Below the pieces are notes generated by a model. That model did no database searches. It was given only the letters and a program-made list of their open reading frames with translations, and was not told the origin of the DNA. Shown here in pieces: positions 17,409 through 25,140 of a stretch of 64,000 bases of DNA (the stretch's first letter is position 1; each line of letters begins with the position of its first letter). Made by a program: the position numbers and the translations under genes. Source of the DNA: Frondihabitans sucicola (GTDB taxonomy: Bacteria; Actinomycetota; Actinomycetes; Actinomycetales; Microbacteriaceae); the NCBI RefSeq assembly GCF_030296615.1, contig NZ_AP027732.1:3849042-3913041 (forward strand). Direction: 5' to 3'.

Positions 17409-17951
17409 ATGTCGAGCTTCCTGGTCCGCGATGCCACCGAGCACGACGCCGCGCGATGCCGCGACGTCTACGCCCCGTACGTCGAGTCCACGGCGATCAC
17501 GTTCGAAGAAGAGGTGCCCTCCACCGACGAGATGCGCAGCAGGATCACCGCTGCGCAAGCCGCTCACGCCTGGCTGGTCCTTGAAGACGAACAGGATCAG
17601 CGCGTGCTCGGGTACGCCTACGCCGGCCCGTTCGCAAAGCGGGCTGCCTATCGCTGGGCCGCCGAGGTCAGCGTCTACCTGGCGGGTGGCGAGGGGCGGC
17701 GAGGAGGCGGTCGCGCGCTCTACGGAGCGCTGTTCCCCCGGCTGGTCGACCGCGGGTTCCGCATCGCGATGGCATGCATGACCCTGCCGAACGAGGCCAG
17801 CGTCGGCCTCCACGAGTCGCTCGGGTTCGAACGGGTGGCCACCTACCCCGAGATCGGCTGGAAGCTCGGCGCCTGGCACTCGACGGCGTGGATGCAACGG
17901 CGATTGCCCGGGGCCTCCGACCCGGCCACCCCTCCCGCTGAACTCCGCTGA
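17409..17951 (+). CDS. GNAT acetyltransferase of the phosphinothricin/methionine-sulfoximine type
   Basis: A 180-residue GNAT protein. The stretch GYAYAGPFAKRAAYRWAAEV matches the substrate-binding motif of PAT/MnaT-like N-acetyltransferases, and RRGGGRALYGALFPRLVDRG is the acetyl-CoA loop. NEASVGLHESLGF is the typical C-terminal motif. Such enzymes acetylate L-methionine sulfoximine, phosphinothricin or related amino acids. The start at 17409 lies just after a TACTAT element, so the message may be nearly leaderless. The divergent XRE-cupin gene is its likely regulator. The last 15 residues run into low-complexity DNA. Confidence 0.85.
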   Translation: MSSFLVRDATEHDAARCRDVYAPYVESTAITFEEEVPSTDEMRSRITAAQAAHAWLVLEDEQDQRVLGYAYAGPFAKRAAYRWAAEVSVYLAGGEGRRGGGRALYGALFPRLVDRGFRIAMACMTLPNEASVGLHESLGFERVATYPEIGWKLGAWHSTAWMQRRLPGASDPATPPAELR

Positions 17952-17984
17952 CCGCGACCGCTGGACTCCGGTGACCGCTGACCG

Positions 17985-18140
17985 CGACCACGAATCGGAC
18001 ACGACCGCGACCACGACCACGACCACCGCCGCCGGGGCCGGGGCGGCGACCACCACCACGACCAAGCCCACCACCACCGCCGCCACCGCCGCCACCACGA
18101 CCACGACCACGACCACGACGACCACGACCACCACGAAAGC
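17985..18140. repeat. Microsatellite-like ACC/ACG low-complexity tract
   Basis: A tract made mostly of GACCAC and CACCGC units, with an almost pure GACCAC run at about 18096-18125. It lies in the 246-base gap between an acetyltransferase gene and the convergent MFS gene. In frame it would read poly-Thr on one strand and poly-Val on the other; neither is a credible protein. Confidence 0.75.
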
Positions 18141-18197
18141 GACCCTCGACCCCGCACACGCGTGGTCGAGAGCCGCTCGCGGTCGCGAGACGACGCG

Positions 18198-19643
18198 CTA
18201 GGGAGCAGCCACCAGCTCCGCCTCCGGCGAGACGGCGTCGGGGTCGAGGGCCGGGGCGCGGCGCACGATGCCGGACGGAAGGAACAGCGCCAGGACCGCC
18301 GACCCGAGGAGCACGCTGGCCCCGACGACGACGGCAGGCACCGCCGCCGACACGTACCCGGTGGGTGTGAGCTGTCCTCCGGCGCCCGTGAAGACCGCCG
18401 TCAGAACGGCGATGCCGAGTGCGACGCCGATCTCACGCAGGGTCGAGTTCGTCCCCGAGGCCTTGGCGTGGTCGTCCGGCGCCATGTTGACCAGCACCGC
18501 CGTCGAAATCGGCGCGAAGACGAGGCCCATGCCGATCCCGGCGAGTAGGAAGCCGGGGAGCATCGTCAGGTACGCGACGTCGGCGGTCATGGTCAGGGCG
18601 ATCTCGAAGAGGCCACCCGAGAGCAGGACCATCCCGGCCACGATCAGCGCGCGGGTTCCGACCCGGGGCACGAAGAGGCCGGTGAGCGGCGCCACGACCA
18701 TCGGCGCGAGAGTCCAGGGCATCGTCGCGACGCCCGCCTCCAACGGGGTCTTCCCCTGCACAACCTGCAGGAACTGGATCAGGATGAAGACCGCCCCGAA
18801 CGAGCCGAAGCTGAAGGTCATGCCGACGAGGTTGGCGAGCGAGAAGCTCCGGTCGCGGAACAGCCGCAGAGGCAGCAGCGGCGCGGCGGTCAGTGATTCA
18901 CGGACCAGGAAGCCGGCGATGAGGAGGGCGCCGGCGATCAGCGAGCCGAGCACCTGGAAGCTGCTCCAGCCCGCATCGTTGCCCCGGACGATCCCGAAGA
19001 CGAAGCCCAGGATCCCGAGACCGGCCAGCAGGACTCCGAGGAGGTCGGCCCGCACCCGCTCGCCGAAGCTGTTCGGAAGGGCGGCGAGCGCCAGCGGAAT
19101 GGCGATGATCCCGACGGGGACGTTGATCCAGAAGATCGACTCCCAGCTCCAGCCCTCGACGACGGCTCCGCCGATCAACGGGCCGAGCGCCACGCCGAGC
19201 CCCGAGACGCCGCCCCAGATGCCGATGGCGAGCGGGCGAGACTTCGCCGACACGGCTCCGACGAGCAGCGTGAGCGACAGCGGCATGATGGCGGCCGCGC
19301 CGGCGCCTTCGAGCGCTCGGGCGGCGATGAGCGCGGACGTCGACGTGCTGAGTGCCGCGAACGCGCTGGCCAGCGTGAAGAGGACGATGCCGAAGACGAA
19401 GAGGCGACGACGGCCGAAGCGGTCGCCGAGGCTCACGGCGAGGAGCATCAGGGCCGCGAACGACAGCGTGTAGGCGTTGGTGATCCACTGCAGGCTCTCG
19501 ACCGAGGAGCCGAGCTTCTCGTGGATGACGGGCAGCGCGCTGGTGACGACGAGGTTGTCGAGGGTGGCCATGAACATGGGCAGTGAGGCGGCGACCATGG
19601 CCAGCCAGACGGGAATGCGACGAGCGTTCGAGCGAGTGGACAC
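18198..19643 (-). CDS. MFS multidrug transporter (DHA2/EmrB-QacA type)
   Basis: A 481-residue drug:H+ antiporter with about 14 predicted membrane helices. The family signatures are visible: LDNLVVTSALPVI in helix 1, GDRFGRRRLFVFG (motif A), ALEGAGAAAIMPLSL (motif B) and GGVSGLGVALGPLIGG (motif C). The GTG at 19643 is chosen because AAGGAG lies eight bases upstream. It is divergent from a TetR gene across 70 bases that hold two palindromic operators, the standard arrangement of a repressor and its pump. Confidence 0.92.
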   Translation of the reverse strand: MSTRSNARRIPVWLAMVAASLPMFMATLDNLVVTSALPVIHEKLGSSVESLQWITNAYTLSFAALMLLAVSLGDRFGRRRLFVFGIVLFTLASAFAALSTSTSALIAARALEGAGAAAIMPLSLTLLVGAVSAKSRPLAIGIWGGVSGLGVALGPLIGGAVVEGWSWESIFWINVPVGIIAIPLALAALPNSFGERVRADLLGVLLAGLGILGFVFGIVRGNDAGWSSFQVLGSLIAGALLIAGFLVRESLTAAPLLPLRLFRDRSFSLANLVGMTFSFGSFGAVFILIQFLQVVQGKTPLEAGVATMPWTLAPMVVAPLTGLFVPRVGTRALIVAGMVLLSGGLFEIALTMTADVAYLTMLPGFLLAGIGMGLVFAPISTAVLVNMAPDDHAKASGTNSTLREIGVALGIAVLTAVFTGAGGQLTPTGYVSAAVPAVVVGASVLLGSAVLALFLPSGIVRRAPALDPDAVSPEAELVAAP

Positions 19644-19672
19644 GACGGCTCCTTCGGAAGAATCGAATTGTT

Positions 19673-19688
19673 GTAATCGGATGATTAC
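19673..19688. promoter_or_regulatory. TetR operator copy 1
   Basis: GTAATCGGATGATTAC is a perfect palindrome with 6-bp arms and a four-base spacer, between the divergent MFS and TetR starts. A second, slightly weaker copy lies 25 bases away, centre to centre. Confidence 0.65.
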
Positions 19689-19697
19689 TAGACCGTA

Positions 19698-19713
19698 GTA
19701 ATCGACTGATAAC
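19698..19713. promoter_or_regulatory. TetR operator copy 2, touching the tetR start
   Basis: GTAATCGACTGATAAC matches the first copy in one arm completely and in the other at five of six positions. It ends directly against the ATG at 19714, so a bound repressor would also block its own gene. Confidence 0.6.
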
Positions 19714-20346
19714 ATGTCAAGCATGGCCATCAAGAAAAGTTCGGCACCGGCTGCGACGGCAGCCCGGATGCCCGCTGCGCAGCGACGCGACCTCATCCTC
19801 GCGGCCGCCACCGAGCTCTTCGCTCAGCGCGGCTACCACGGCACGACGACCGACCAGATCGCGCAGGCGGCCGGCATCAGCCAGCCCTACGTCGTGCGCA
19901 TGTTCGGTACGAAAGAGCAGTTGTTCCTCGAAGTGCTCGACCGCGCACTGCAGACGCTGTTCGTCGCCTTCCGGGCCGCGCTCCCCGATCCTGGTGACGG
20001 ATCGAAGCTGACGCAGCGACTCGGCACCGCCTTCGTCGACCTGGTCGGATCGGTCGGGCTCCACCGCACCCTGCTGCACGCCTTCGTCTCGGGCAACGAC
20101 CCGGTGATCGGGGCGGCCGCGCGCAAGGGGTTCGTCGGCATCTACACGTTTTTGCGCGACGAGGCGCACTTCGAGCCCGTAGACGTGCAGCAGTTCCTGG
20201 GCTACGGAATGCTCATGAGCGTGCTGCTCGGCATCGAACTGCCGTCGACCTTCGGCACGGACGCCGACGCCGACGAGCTGATGAACGTCGCCTTCGGCGA
20301 CAAGTGCGGCGTCGTCCTCGCCGTCGCGGGGCCCGACGCGGCCTGA
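19714..20346 (+). CDS. TetR-family repressor of the MFS pump
   Basis: A 210-residue regulator. The N-terminal TetR helix-turn-helix covers about residues 22-68 (RRDLILAAATELFAQRGYHG, TTDQIAQAAGISQPYVVRMF), followed by an all-helical ligand domain. Two starts are possible, ATG 19714 and ATG 19723. It would repress the divergent MFS gene and itself until an effector, probably a pump substrate, binds. Confidence 0.9.
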   Translation: MSSMAIKKSSAPAATAARMPAAQRRDLILAAATELFAQRGYHGTTTDQIAQAAGISQPYVVRMFGTKEQLFLEVLDRALQTLFVAFRAALPDPGDGSKLTQRLGTAFVDLVGSVGLHRTLLHAFVSGNDPVIGAAARKGFVGIYTFLRDEAHFEPVDVQQFLGYGMLMSVLLGIELPSTFGTDADADELMNVAFGDKCGVVLAVAGPDAA

Positions 20347-20421
20347 CCCGAGAGAACCCCTCGCTCTCGAGCGCCTCTCCGAGACGACCGATGCACCCGA
20401 CATGCTCGAGGCGGCGGAGAG

Positions 20422-21087
20422 TCACCGGGATTCCGGGCCGGAATCCCCAGCCCGCGCCGGCCAGAGGGCCGAGGCGTCGACGACGAGGTCGGCGCGGTCG
20501 CGGGTGGTGCGCACGAGCGAAGCGTTGCGCTCGTCGGGCCCGTTCGCCCAGGCCGTCGCCTGCTCCGGCGGTTTGCCGAAGGCGATGTGGCGCGCCACCA
20601 GCCACTCGAGCCGCAGGTCTCGGGGCGTGTCGACGAACCACACCTCGTCGAAGGCAGCCCGCACCCGCGGCCAGGGGTCCCGGTCGACGAGCAGGTAATT
20701 GCCCTCGCTGATCACGACGGGGATCGCGGGATCGACCAGGATCGACGACCCGATGCTCTCCTCGACCTCGCGGAGGTACGCCGGGGCATAGACGCCCTCG
20801 CCCGCAACGGGCGCGCGCAGGCGTTCCAGCAGCGCCAGGTAGCCGTGAGCGTCGAACGTGTCGATGGCCCCCTTCCTGTCGGCGCGTCCCAGGCGTACCA
20901 GTTCGGCGCCTGCCAGGTGGAACCCGTCCATCGGGACGACCACGGCGTCGCCCAGCGCCGCAGCGAGGGCGGCCGCGACCGTGCTCTTCCCGCCCCCGGG
21001 TTCGCCCGCGATTCCGAGCAGGACCCGGGATCCTGCTCTCTTCTTCTGGATCGCTCGGACACGCTGGACCAGGTCGTCGATCTGCAC
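20422..21087 (-). CDS. P-loop nucleoside/sugar kinase (uridine kinase-like)
   Basis: A 221-residue kinase with Walker A GEPGGGKSTVAAALA near residue 25, VVVPMDGFHLAGAEL (acceptor binding) and VVISEGNYLLVD. This pattern is shared by the uridine kinase/pantothenate kinase superfamily and the nucleoside/nucleotide kinase group of PRK09270 type. The substrate is not known. The GTG at 21087 is used. It is divergent from an EEP-family gene with a 97-base gap and convergent with tetR. Confidence 0.82.
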   Translation of the reverse strand: MQIDDLVQRVRAIQKKRAGSRVLLGIAGEPGGGKSTVAAALAAALGDAVVVPMDGFHLAGAELVRLGRADRKGAIDTFDAHGYLALLERLRAPVAGEGVYAPAYLREVEESIGSSILVDPAIPVVISEGNYLLVDRDPWPRVRAAFDEVWFVDTPRDLRLEWLVARHIAFGKPPEQATAWANGPDERNASLVRTTRDRADLVVDASALWPARAGDSGPESR

Positions 21088-21184
21088 GTGACAAGTCTGT
21101 CGTGCCGCGCGGTTCTGTGACGGTTCGATTAACTCCGGAGGGTTCCTGAACGCCGAGAGCGCCAGGACGGACGACAATGTGCTC

Positions 21185-21874
21185 ATGGAATCCGATTTGA
21201 GAATTGTCAGCTACAACCTTCGCGAGCACCTCGCGATCGGCGAGTTGACCGCTCTCGTCGACGCTCACGCGATGGACGTCCTCTGCCTGCAGGAGTGCGA
21301 CAGCACCGACATCCCCGACGAGATCAACGGCCTGACCCTGGCGGCGTCGACGAAGACCAACCGCCTCGGGCTCGCGCTCTACTACAGCGAAGAGCGCTTC
21401 GAACTTCTCGGGACGAGCCTGTTCGCTCTCATGAAGTCGATGCACGACCGCGTGATGGCGCCCGCCCACGAGCGTCTGCTCGCTGCGAGACTGCGTGACC
21501 GGCAGACGGGTCACGAGCTCATCGTCGCCGACTTCCACGCGGCGCCTCTCACAGCGTCGAACTCTCTCCGACGCAAGCAGATCGGGCTCGCGCACGAGAA
21601 GCTCAACGAGCTCGCCGACGGCGTTCCGACCGTGATGGTGGGCGACTTCAACTACCCCTGGTTCCGGCAGGGACTCCGCAGGCACCTGCTGAAGACGGGC
21701 TATGAACTCTCCATCACCGAAGAGCCCACCTACGCCCGCTCGGGCTTCCGCGGCCACTTCGACTTCGCCACCACCATGGGCATGCAGATCGCCAGCGTGC
21801 TGTCGCTCCCCCAGGGCAAGTCGGATCACCGACCGATCCTGCTCCTCGCGAGCGTCGCCGCCGTCGGCGTCTGA
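21185..21874 (+). CDS. Endonuclease/exonuclease/phosphatase-family protein
   Basis: A 229-residue member of the EEP metal-dependent phosphodiesterase superfamily. Visible elements are RIVSYNLRE (first strand, metal-site Asn), DVLCLQECD (catalytic Glu), VMVGDFNYPWF (GDFN) and the C-terminal KSDHRPI (SDH). There is no signal peptide, so the enzyme is cytoplasmic. Substrates in this superfamily range from DNA to phospholipid headgroups; none can be assigned. The ATG at 21185 is preferred; a GTG at 21179 is also in frame. Confidence 0.82.
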   Translation: MESDLRIVSYNLREHLAIGELTALVDAHAMDVLCLQECDSTDIPDEINGLTLAASTKTNRLGLALYYSEERFELLGTSLFALMKSMHDRVMAPAHERLLAARLRDRQTGHELIVADFHAAPLTASNSLRRKQIGLAHEKLNELADGVPTVMVGDFNYPWFRQGLRRHLLKTGYELSITEEPTYARSGFRGHFDFATTMGMQIASVLSLPQGKSDHRPILLLASVAAVGV

Positions 21875-21954
21875 GCCGGTCCGGCACGCAGGATCACCGG
21901 CTGCGCAACGCCCGATCGAGGCGAACATCCCGGCAAGAATGTTTTCCTCAGATG

Positions 21955-22055
21955 TTGCTGCTCGGTCGGTGATCTGATTAGTATCTTGATTACGCCACTG
22001 ATCCGGCGGTGGCGGGAGCTCTTTATTCGGGTAAGAGACTCCCGCCCTTTCTTTT
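21955..22055 (+). ncRNA. Candidate small RNA or leader: promoter followed by an intrinsic terminator
   Basis: A promoter-like pair TTGCTG (21955-21960) and TAGTAT (21979-21984), spaced by 18, is followed about 20 bases after the expected start site by a strong terminator: 8-bp stem GGCGGGAG/CTCCCGCC (22011-22018 with 22039-22046), inner CTCTT/AAGAG pairing, then CTTTCTTTT. The transcript would be about 65 nt. It may be an independent sRNA, an attenuator for the GntR gene at 22207, or only the terminator of the upstream gene. The rest of the 332-base gap (21875-22206) shows nothing recognisable. Confidence 0.4.
22011..22055 (+). terminator. Intrinsic terminator with T-rich tail
   Basis: Stem 22011-22018 with 22039-22046, extended inward by CTCTT/AAGAG around one mismatch, followed by TTTCTTTT at 22048-22055. 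It is the only canonical Rho-independent terminator with a T-run in the window. Confidence 0.8.
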
Positions 22056-22206
22056 CGTTCCTCAGCCGACGACCGCGCATGTCGGAATGTGTCTCGACTG
22101 TCGACGCCGGAGGCCGCCGTCTCAGAAAGAAACGTACCGACCGGTACGTGTACGATTTCCAGGGCTTCCGGTGCGCCAGCGGCACCGGGCCGCGAGGGGA
22201 TGGTGC

Positions 22207-22908
22207 ATGGCCGACGACACGAATTCGCGCACGCTGCTGCGCGAACGCATCCACGGCCAGATCCTGCGCGCCATCCTCGACGGCACCCTGAAACCCGGCG
22301 AACGCCTCCGTGACGACGAACTCATCGCCTGGCTCGGCACGTCGCGCGCGCCGATCCGCGAAGCCCTCACGCAACTGGCCGACCTCGGCGTCGTCGAGAT
22401 GTCGCCGAACCGCTTCACGAAGGTGGCGCAGATCTCCCCGCGCCTCTACGCCGAGAGCGCGTCCGTCTGGGCGACCCTCGTGACCCGGGCCATGCACTGG
22501 GGCATCCTCGATTTCCCGCCCGATCAGCTGCCGATTCTCGAAGCCCTGAACGAGACACTGCGCACGACCCAGGCCAAAGACTTCCCGCCCGGCCCGACGC
22601 CGATCGACGGTTTCGTCGGGGTGATCGTCCAGCACTGCTCGAACCAGGTGCTGCTCGACAGCATCCGGGTGCACGACCCGCTGCTTCAACTCGGCGTGAA
22701 CCGGTACAAGGGCTTCATGAAGACGGAGCCGATCCACCTGTACTTCATCGAACTGATCCGGCGCTGCCGCGACCACGACGTCACTGGCTTCGAAGCGGGC
22801 ATGCGCGCCTTCCTCTCCGGCCCGATGCGCGCCTACACGCAGGAGATGACCGGCTTCCACGGCTTCAGCGACTACGAGGGGAGCCACGGTGCCGGTTCCG
22901 AACAGTAG
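22207..22908 (+). CDS. GntR-family regulator (first of an overlapping pair)
   Basis: A 233-residue regulator. The N-terminal winged helix (about residues 10-75: ILDGTLKPGERLRDDELIAW, SRAPIREALTQLADLGVVEM) is of the GntR FadR/FCD class, and an all-helical C-terminal domain follows. The ATG at 22207 begins right before the DNA-binding domain; longer frames upstream cross the terminator. Its last 20 bases overlap the next GntR gene. The target genes are not obvious in the window. Confidence 0.85.
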   Translation: MADDTNSRTLLRERIHGQILRAILDGTLKPGERLRDDELIAWLGTSRAPIREALTQLADLGVVEMSPNRFTKVAQISPRLYAESASVWATLVTRAMHWGILDFPPDQLPILEALNETLRTTQAKDFPPGPTPIDGFVGVIVQHCSNQVLLDSIRVHDPLLQLGVNRYKGFMKTEPIHLYFIELIRRCRDHDVTGFEAGMRAFLSGPMRAYTQEMTGFHGFSDYEGSHGAGSEQ

Positions 22909-23593
22909 CCCGGGCTCTCAGGCGGCCATCCAGCCCGCCCGTCGACTCCTGACCGACGACGTCTACGACCGACTCCAGGACGACATCGTCCGGGGGCGGT
23001 TGGCCGGCGGACAACGCATCCACGACATCGAACTCGCCGGCCAGCTGGGCTTCTCGCGCGCCACCGTCCGGACCGCTCTCCTGCGTCTGACCCAGCTCGG
23101 GCTCGTCGAGACGGTTCCCAACCTCTACACCCGCGTCACGTCGATCGACCTGGTGCGCTACCTCCAGACGCAGGACACCGCGCGGGCGCTGTACCTCTTC
23201 GCCGCCCGCTACGCGACGCCCGTCCTGACGGACGCGCACCTGGCGATCCTGACGGACTGGTCGACGAGTCTCGGCAGCGGCCGCGTCGATCCCGAGGCCA
23301 TCTTCACCGGAAAGGCGTCGAACGGCTTCTTCCAGGTCTTCCTCGACGCCCTCGACAACGGTCCGCTGCAACGCACGATCCAGCGGTTGCGCCCGCACCT
23401 GCTGCGCGTCATGGGCCAGTACTCCGAGCTGCTGCCCTCCGGCGAGATCGACGCCACGCTGCTGAGCACCATCGAGGCGGCGTCGCGGCGCGACCCCGAC
23501 GCGACCGCGGAGGCGCTGACGGCCTACTACGAGGGGCCGCTCGAGACGTTCCACGCTCGGCTCGCCGCCCAGCCGGAGTTCACGGCCGGCTGA
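22889..23593 (+). CDS. GntR-family regulator (second of an overlapping pair)
   Basis: A 234-residue protein with the same layout as its upstream neighbour: winged helix at about residues 22-90 (IVRGRLAGGQRIHDIELAGQ, RATVRTALLRLTQLGLVETV) and a helical ligand domain. The GTG at 22889 lies inside the previous gene. The two proteins align over the DNA-binding domain and share the spacing of the helical region, so they look like tandem paralogues. A GGCCCGG/CCGGGCC inverted repeat follows the stop and may terminate the operon. Confidence 0.85.
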   Translation: MPVPNSSPGSQAAIQPARRLLTDDVYDRLQDDIVRGRLAGGQRIHDIELAGQLGFSRATVRTALLRLTQLGLVETVPNLYTRVTSIDLVRYLQTQDTARALYLFAARYATPVLTDAHLAILTDWSTSLGSGRVDPEAIFTGKASNGFFQVFLDALDNGPLQRTIQRLRPHLLRVMGQYSELLPSGEIDATLLSTIEAASRRDPDATAEALTAYYEGPLETFHARLAAQPEFTAG

Positions 23594-23725
23594 GGGCCCG
23601 GTCCGCGCGCGTGCCCCTCGGCCGGGCCAGGCCGTCGTGATCCTGCCCGCCCTTTGTGTACCCGTGTGACGGCGCGCTGTCGGCGCGCAGGTCGCTCGGT
23701 TAGCCTTCGTTGACCACTACCCGCC

Positions 23726-23738
23726 GGTCAGCGTGACC
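23726..23738. promoter_or_regulatory. Short palindrome in front of the O-acetylhomoserine sulfhydrylase gene
   Basis: GGTCAGCGTGACC (5-bp arms, three-base centre) lies 22 bases before the ATG, where an operator would act. A related GTTGACC sits just upstream at 23710. No SAM riboswitch fold is recognisable in the leader. Confidence 0.3.
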
Positions 23739-23760
23739 GCCAGAAAGCCGAGAAACCGCC

Positions 23761-25095
23761 ATGACCTCCTCCGAGTTCGACTTCGACACCCGTCAGATCC
23801 ATGCGGGCACGAAACTCGATTCGGACTTCGGCGCTCGGCTGAGCCCCGTCTACCAGACCGCCGGATTCGTCTTCGACTCGTTCGACGACGGCGAGGGCCG
23901 CTTCAACGGCACCGTCGAGGGCCAGGCCTACTCGCGCACGGACAACCCCACGAACGCCGCCGTGGCCCGGCGCCTCGCCGACCTCGAGGGCGGCATCGGC
24001 GGCCTCCTGACCTCGAGCGGCACCGCGGCGATCGCCGCCACCCTCAACAGTCTCGTCGTCGCGGGCGACCACGTGCTCGCCACCGACAGCCTCTACGAGG
24101 GCACACGCACGCTCTTCTCCAACAGCTTCGCGCGCCAGGGCGTCGAGGTCGAGCTGATCTCCGCCGACGCTCCGGACGACGTCTGGAAGCGCGCGATCCG
24201 ACCGACCACCAAGGCGCTGTTCACCGAGACGATCCCCAACCCGAAGAACGACGTCGTCGACCTCGAGCGCCTCGCCGGGATCGCCCACGCGGGCGGGTTC
24301 CCCCTCGTCGTCGACAACACGGTCGCCACCCCCTACCTGAACCGTCCCATCGAGCACGGCGCCGACATCGTGATCCACTCGACGTCGAAGTGGCTCTCCG
24401 GTCACGGTGCCGTCATCGGCGGCGTCGTGATCGACTCAGGCACGTTCGACTGGTCGTCGCAGAGCGCGCGGTTCCCGAACATCGCCGTCGCGAGCAACCG
24501 CGGCGTCGCGTCGTTCGTCGAACGCTTCGGTCGCTTCGCGTTCCTCAGCTACCTCAAGAGCGTCACGGCCCTCGACTACGGCCCGACCCTGCCGGCGACC
24601 AGCGCGTTCCTCCTGCTGCAGGGAATCGAGACGCTGTCGCTCCGGATGGACCGACACGTCGCGAACTCGCTTGCGCTGGCCCAGTGGCTGGAACACCACG
24701 ACGAGGTCGCCCACGTGGCCTATCCGGGTCTGGTCTCCGACGCGTCGTACGCGCGGGCGCAGAAGTACCTCCCGCAGGGGGCCGGCGCCGTCGTCACGTT
24801 CGAACTCGCCGGCGGACGCGAGGCGGCTCGCGCGTTCATCGACTCGCTGCAGCTGATCAGCAAGATGACCCACCTCGGCGACGTACGGACACTCGCGATC
24901 CACACCGGCTCGACGATCCACGGCCACCTGACCGAAGACGAGCGGCTGTCCCGGGGAATCACGCCCGGCACGATCCGGCTGTCGGTCGGTCTCGAGAGCG
25001 TTCGCGACCTCCGCGCCGACCTCGAGCGGGCGCTTGCCGCGGCTGCCACGGCTTCCGCCTCGGCCGGAGCCGTCGCGGGCGCGAACGCCGCCTAG
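23761..25095 (+). CDS. metY: O-acetyl-L-homoserine sulfhydrylase / trans-sulfuration PLP enzyme
   Basis: A 444-residue pyridoxal-phosphate enzyme of the Cys/Met metabolism family. The PLP lysine lies in HSTSKWLSGHGAVIGG; LLTSSGTAAIAAT and YSRTDNPTN are the other family landmarks, and TETIPNPKNDVVDL is the typical stretch before the PLP Asp (VVDNTVATPYL). Length and GHG after the lysine favour O-acetylhomoserine sulfhydrylase, which makes homocysteine from O-acetylhomoserine and sulfide, over cystathionine gamma-synthase. The Ala-rich C-terminal tail is probably disordered. It is transcribed alone. Confidence 0.85.
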   Translation: MTSSEFDFDTRQIHAGTKLDSDFGARLSPVYQTAGFVFDSFDDGEGRFNGTVEGQAYSRTDNPTNAAVARRLADLEGGIGGLLTSSGTAAIAATLNSLVVAGDHVLATDSLYEGTRTLFSNSFARQGVEVELISADAPDDVWKRAIRPTTKALFTETIPNPKNDVVDLERLAGIAHAGGFPLVVDNTVATPYLNRPIEHGADIVIHSTSKWLSGHGAVIGGVVIDSGTFDWSSQSARFPNIAVASNRGVASFVERFGRFAFLSYLKSVTALDYGPTLPATSAFLLLQGIETLSLRMDRHVANSLALAQWLEHHDEVAHVAYPGLVSDASYARAQKYLPQGAGAVVTFELAGGREAARAFIDSLQLISKMTHLGDVRTLAIHTGSTIHGHLTEDERLSRGITPGTIRLSVGLESVRDLRADLERALAAAATASASAGAVAGANAA

Positions 25096-25140
25096 TCCGG
25101 CGCTCTCACCGGGCCACCCGGCGGACGCCGTCGCGCCGAC

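Noticed and set aside
17971-18201. A 76-residue Thr-rich frame, and poly-Val frames on the other strand
   Set aside because: It is only the translation of a hexanucleotide repeat tract, with no ribosome-binding site and no family.
23594-23760. SAM riboswitch before the O-acetylhomoserine sulfhydrylase gene
   Set aside because: The 167-base leader shows only a GGCCCGG hairpin and a short palindrome; no SAM-I or SAM-II/IV-like core could be recognised.
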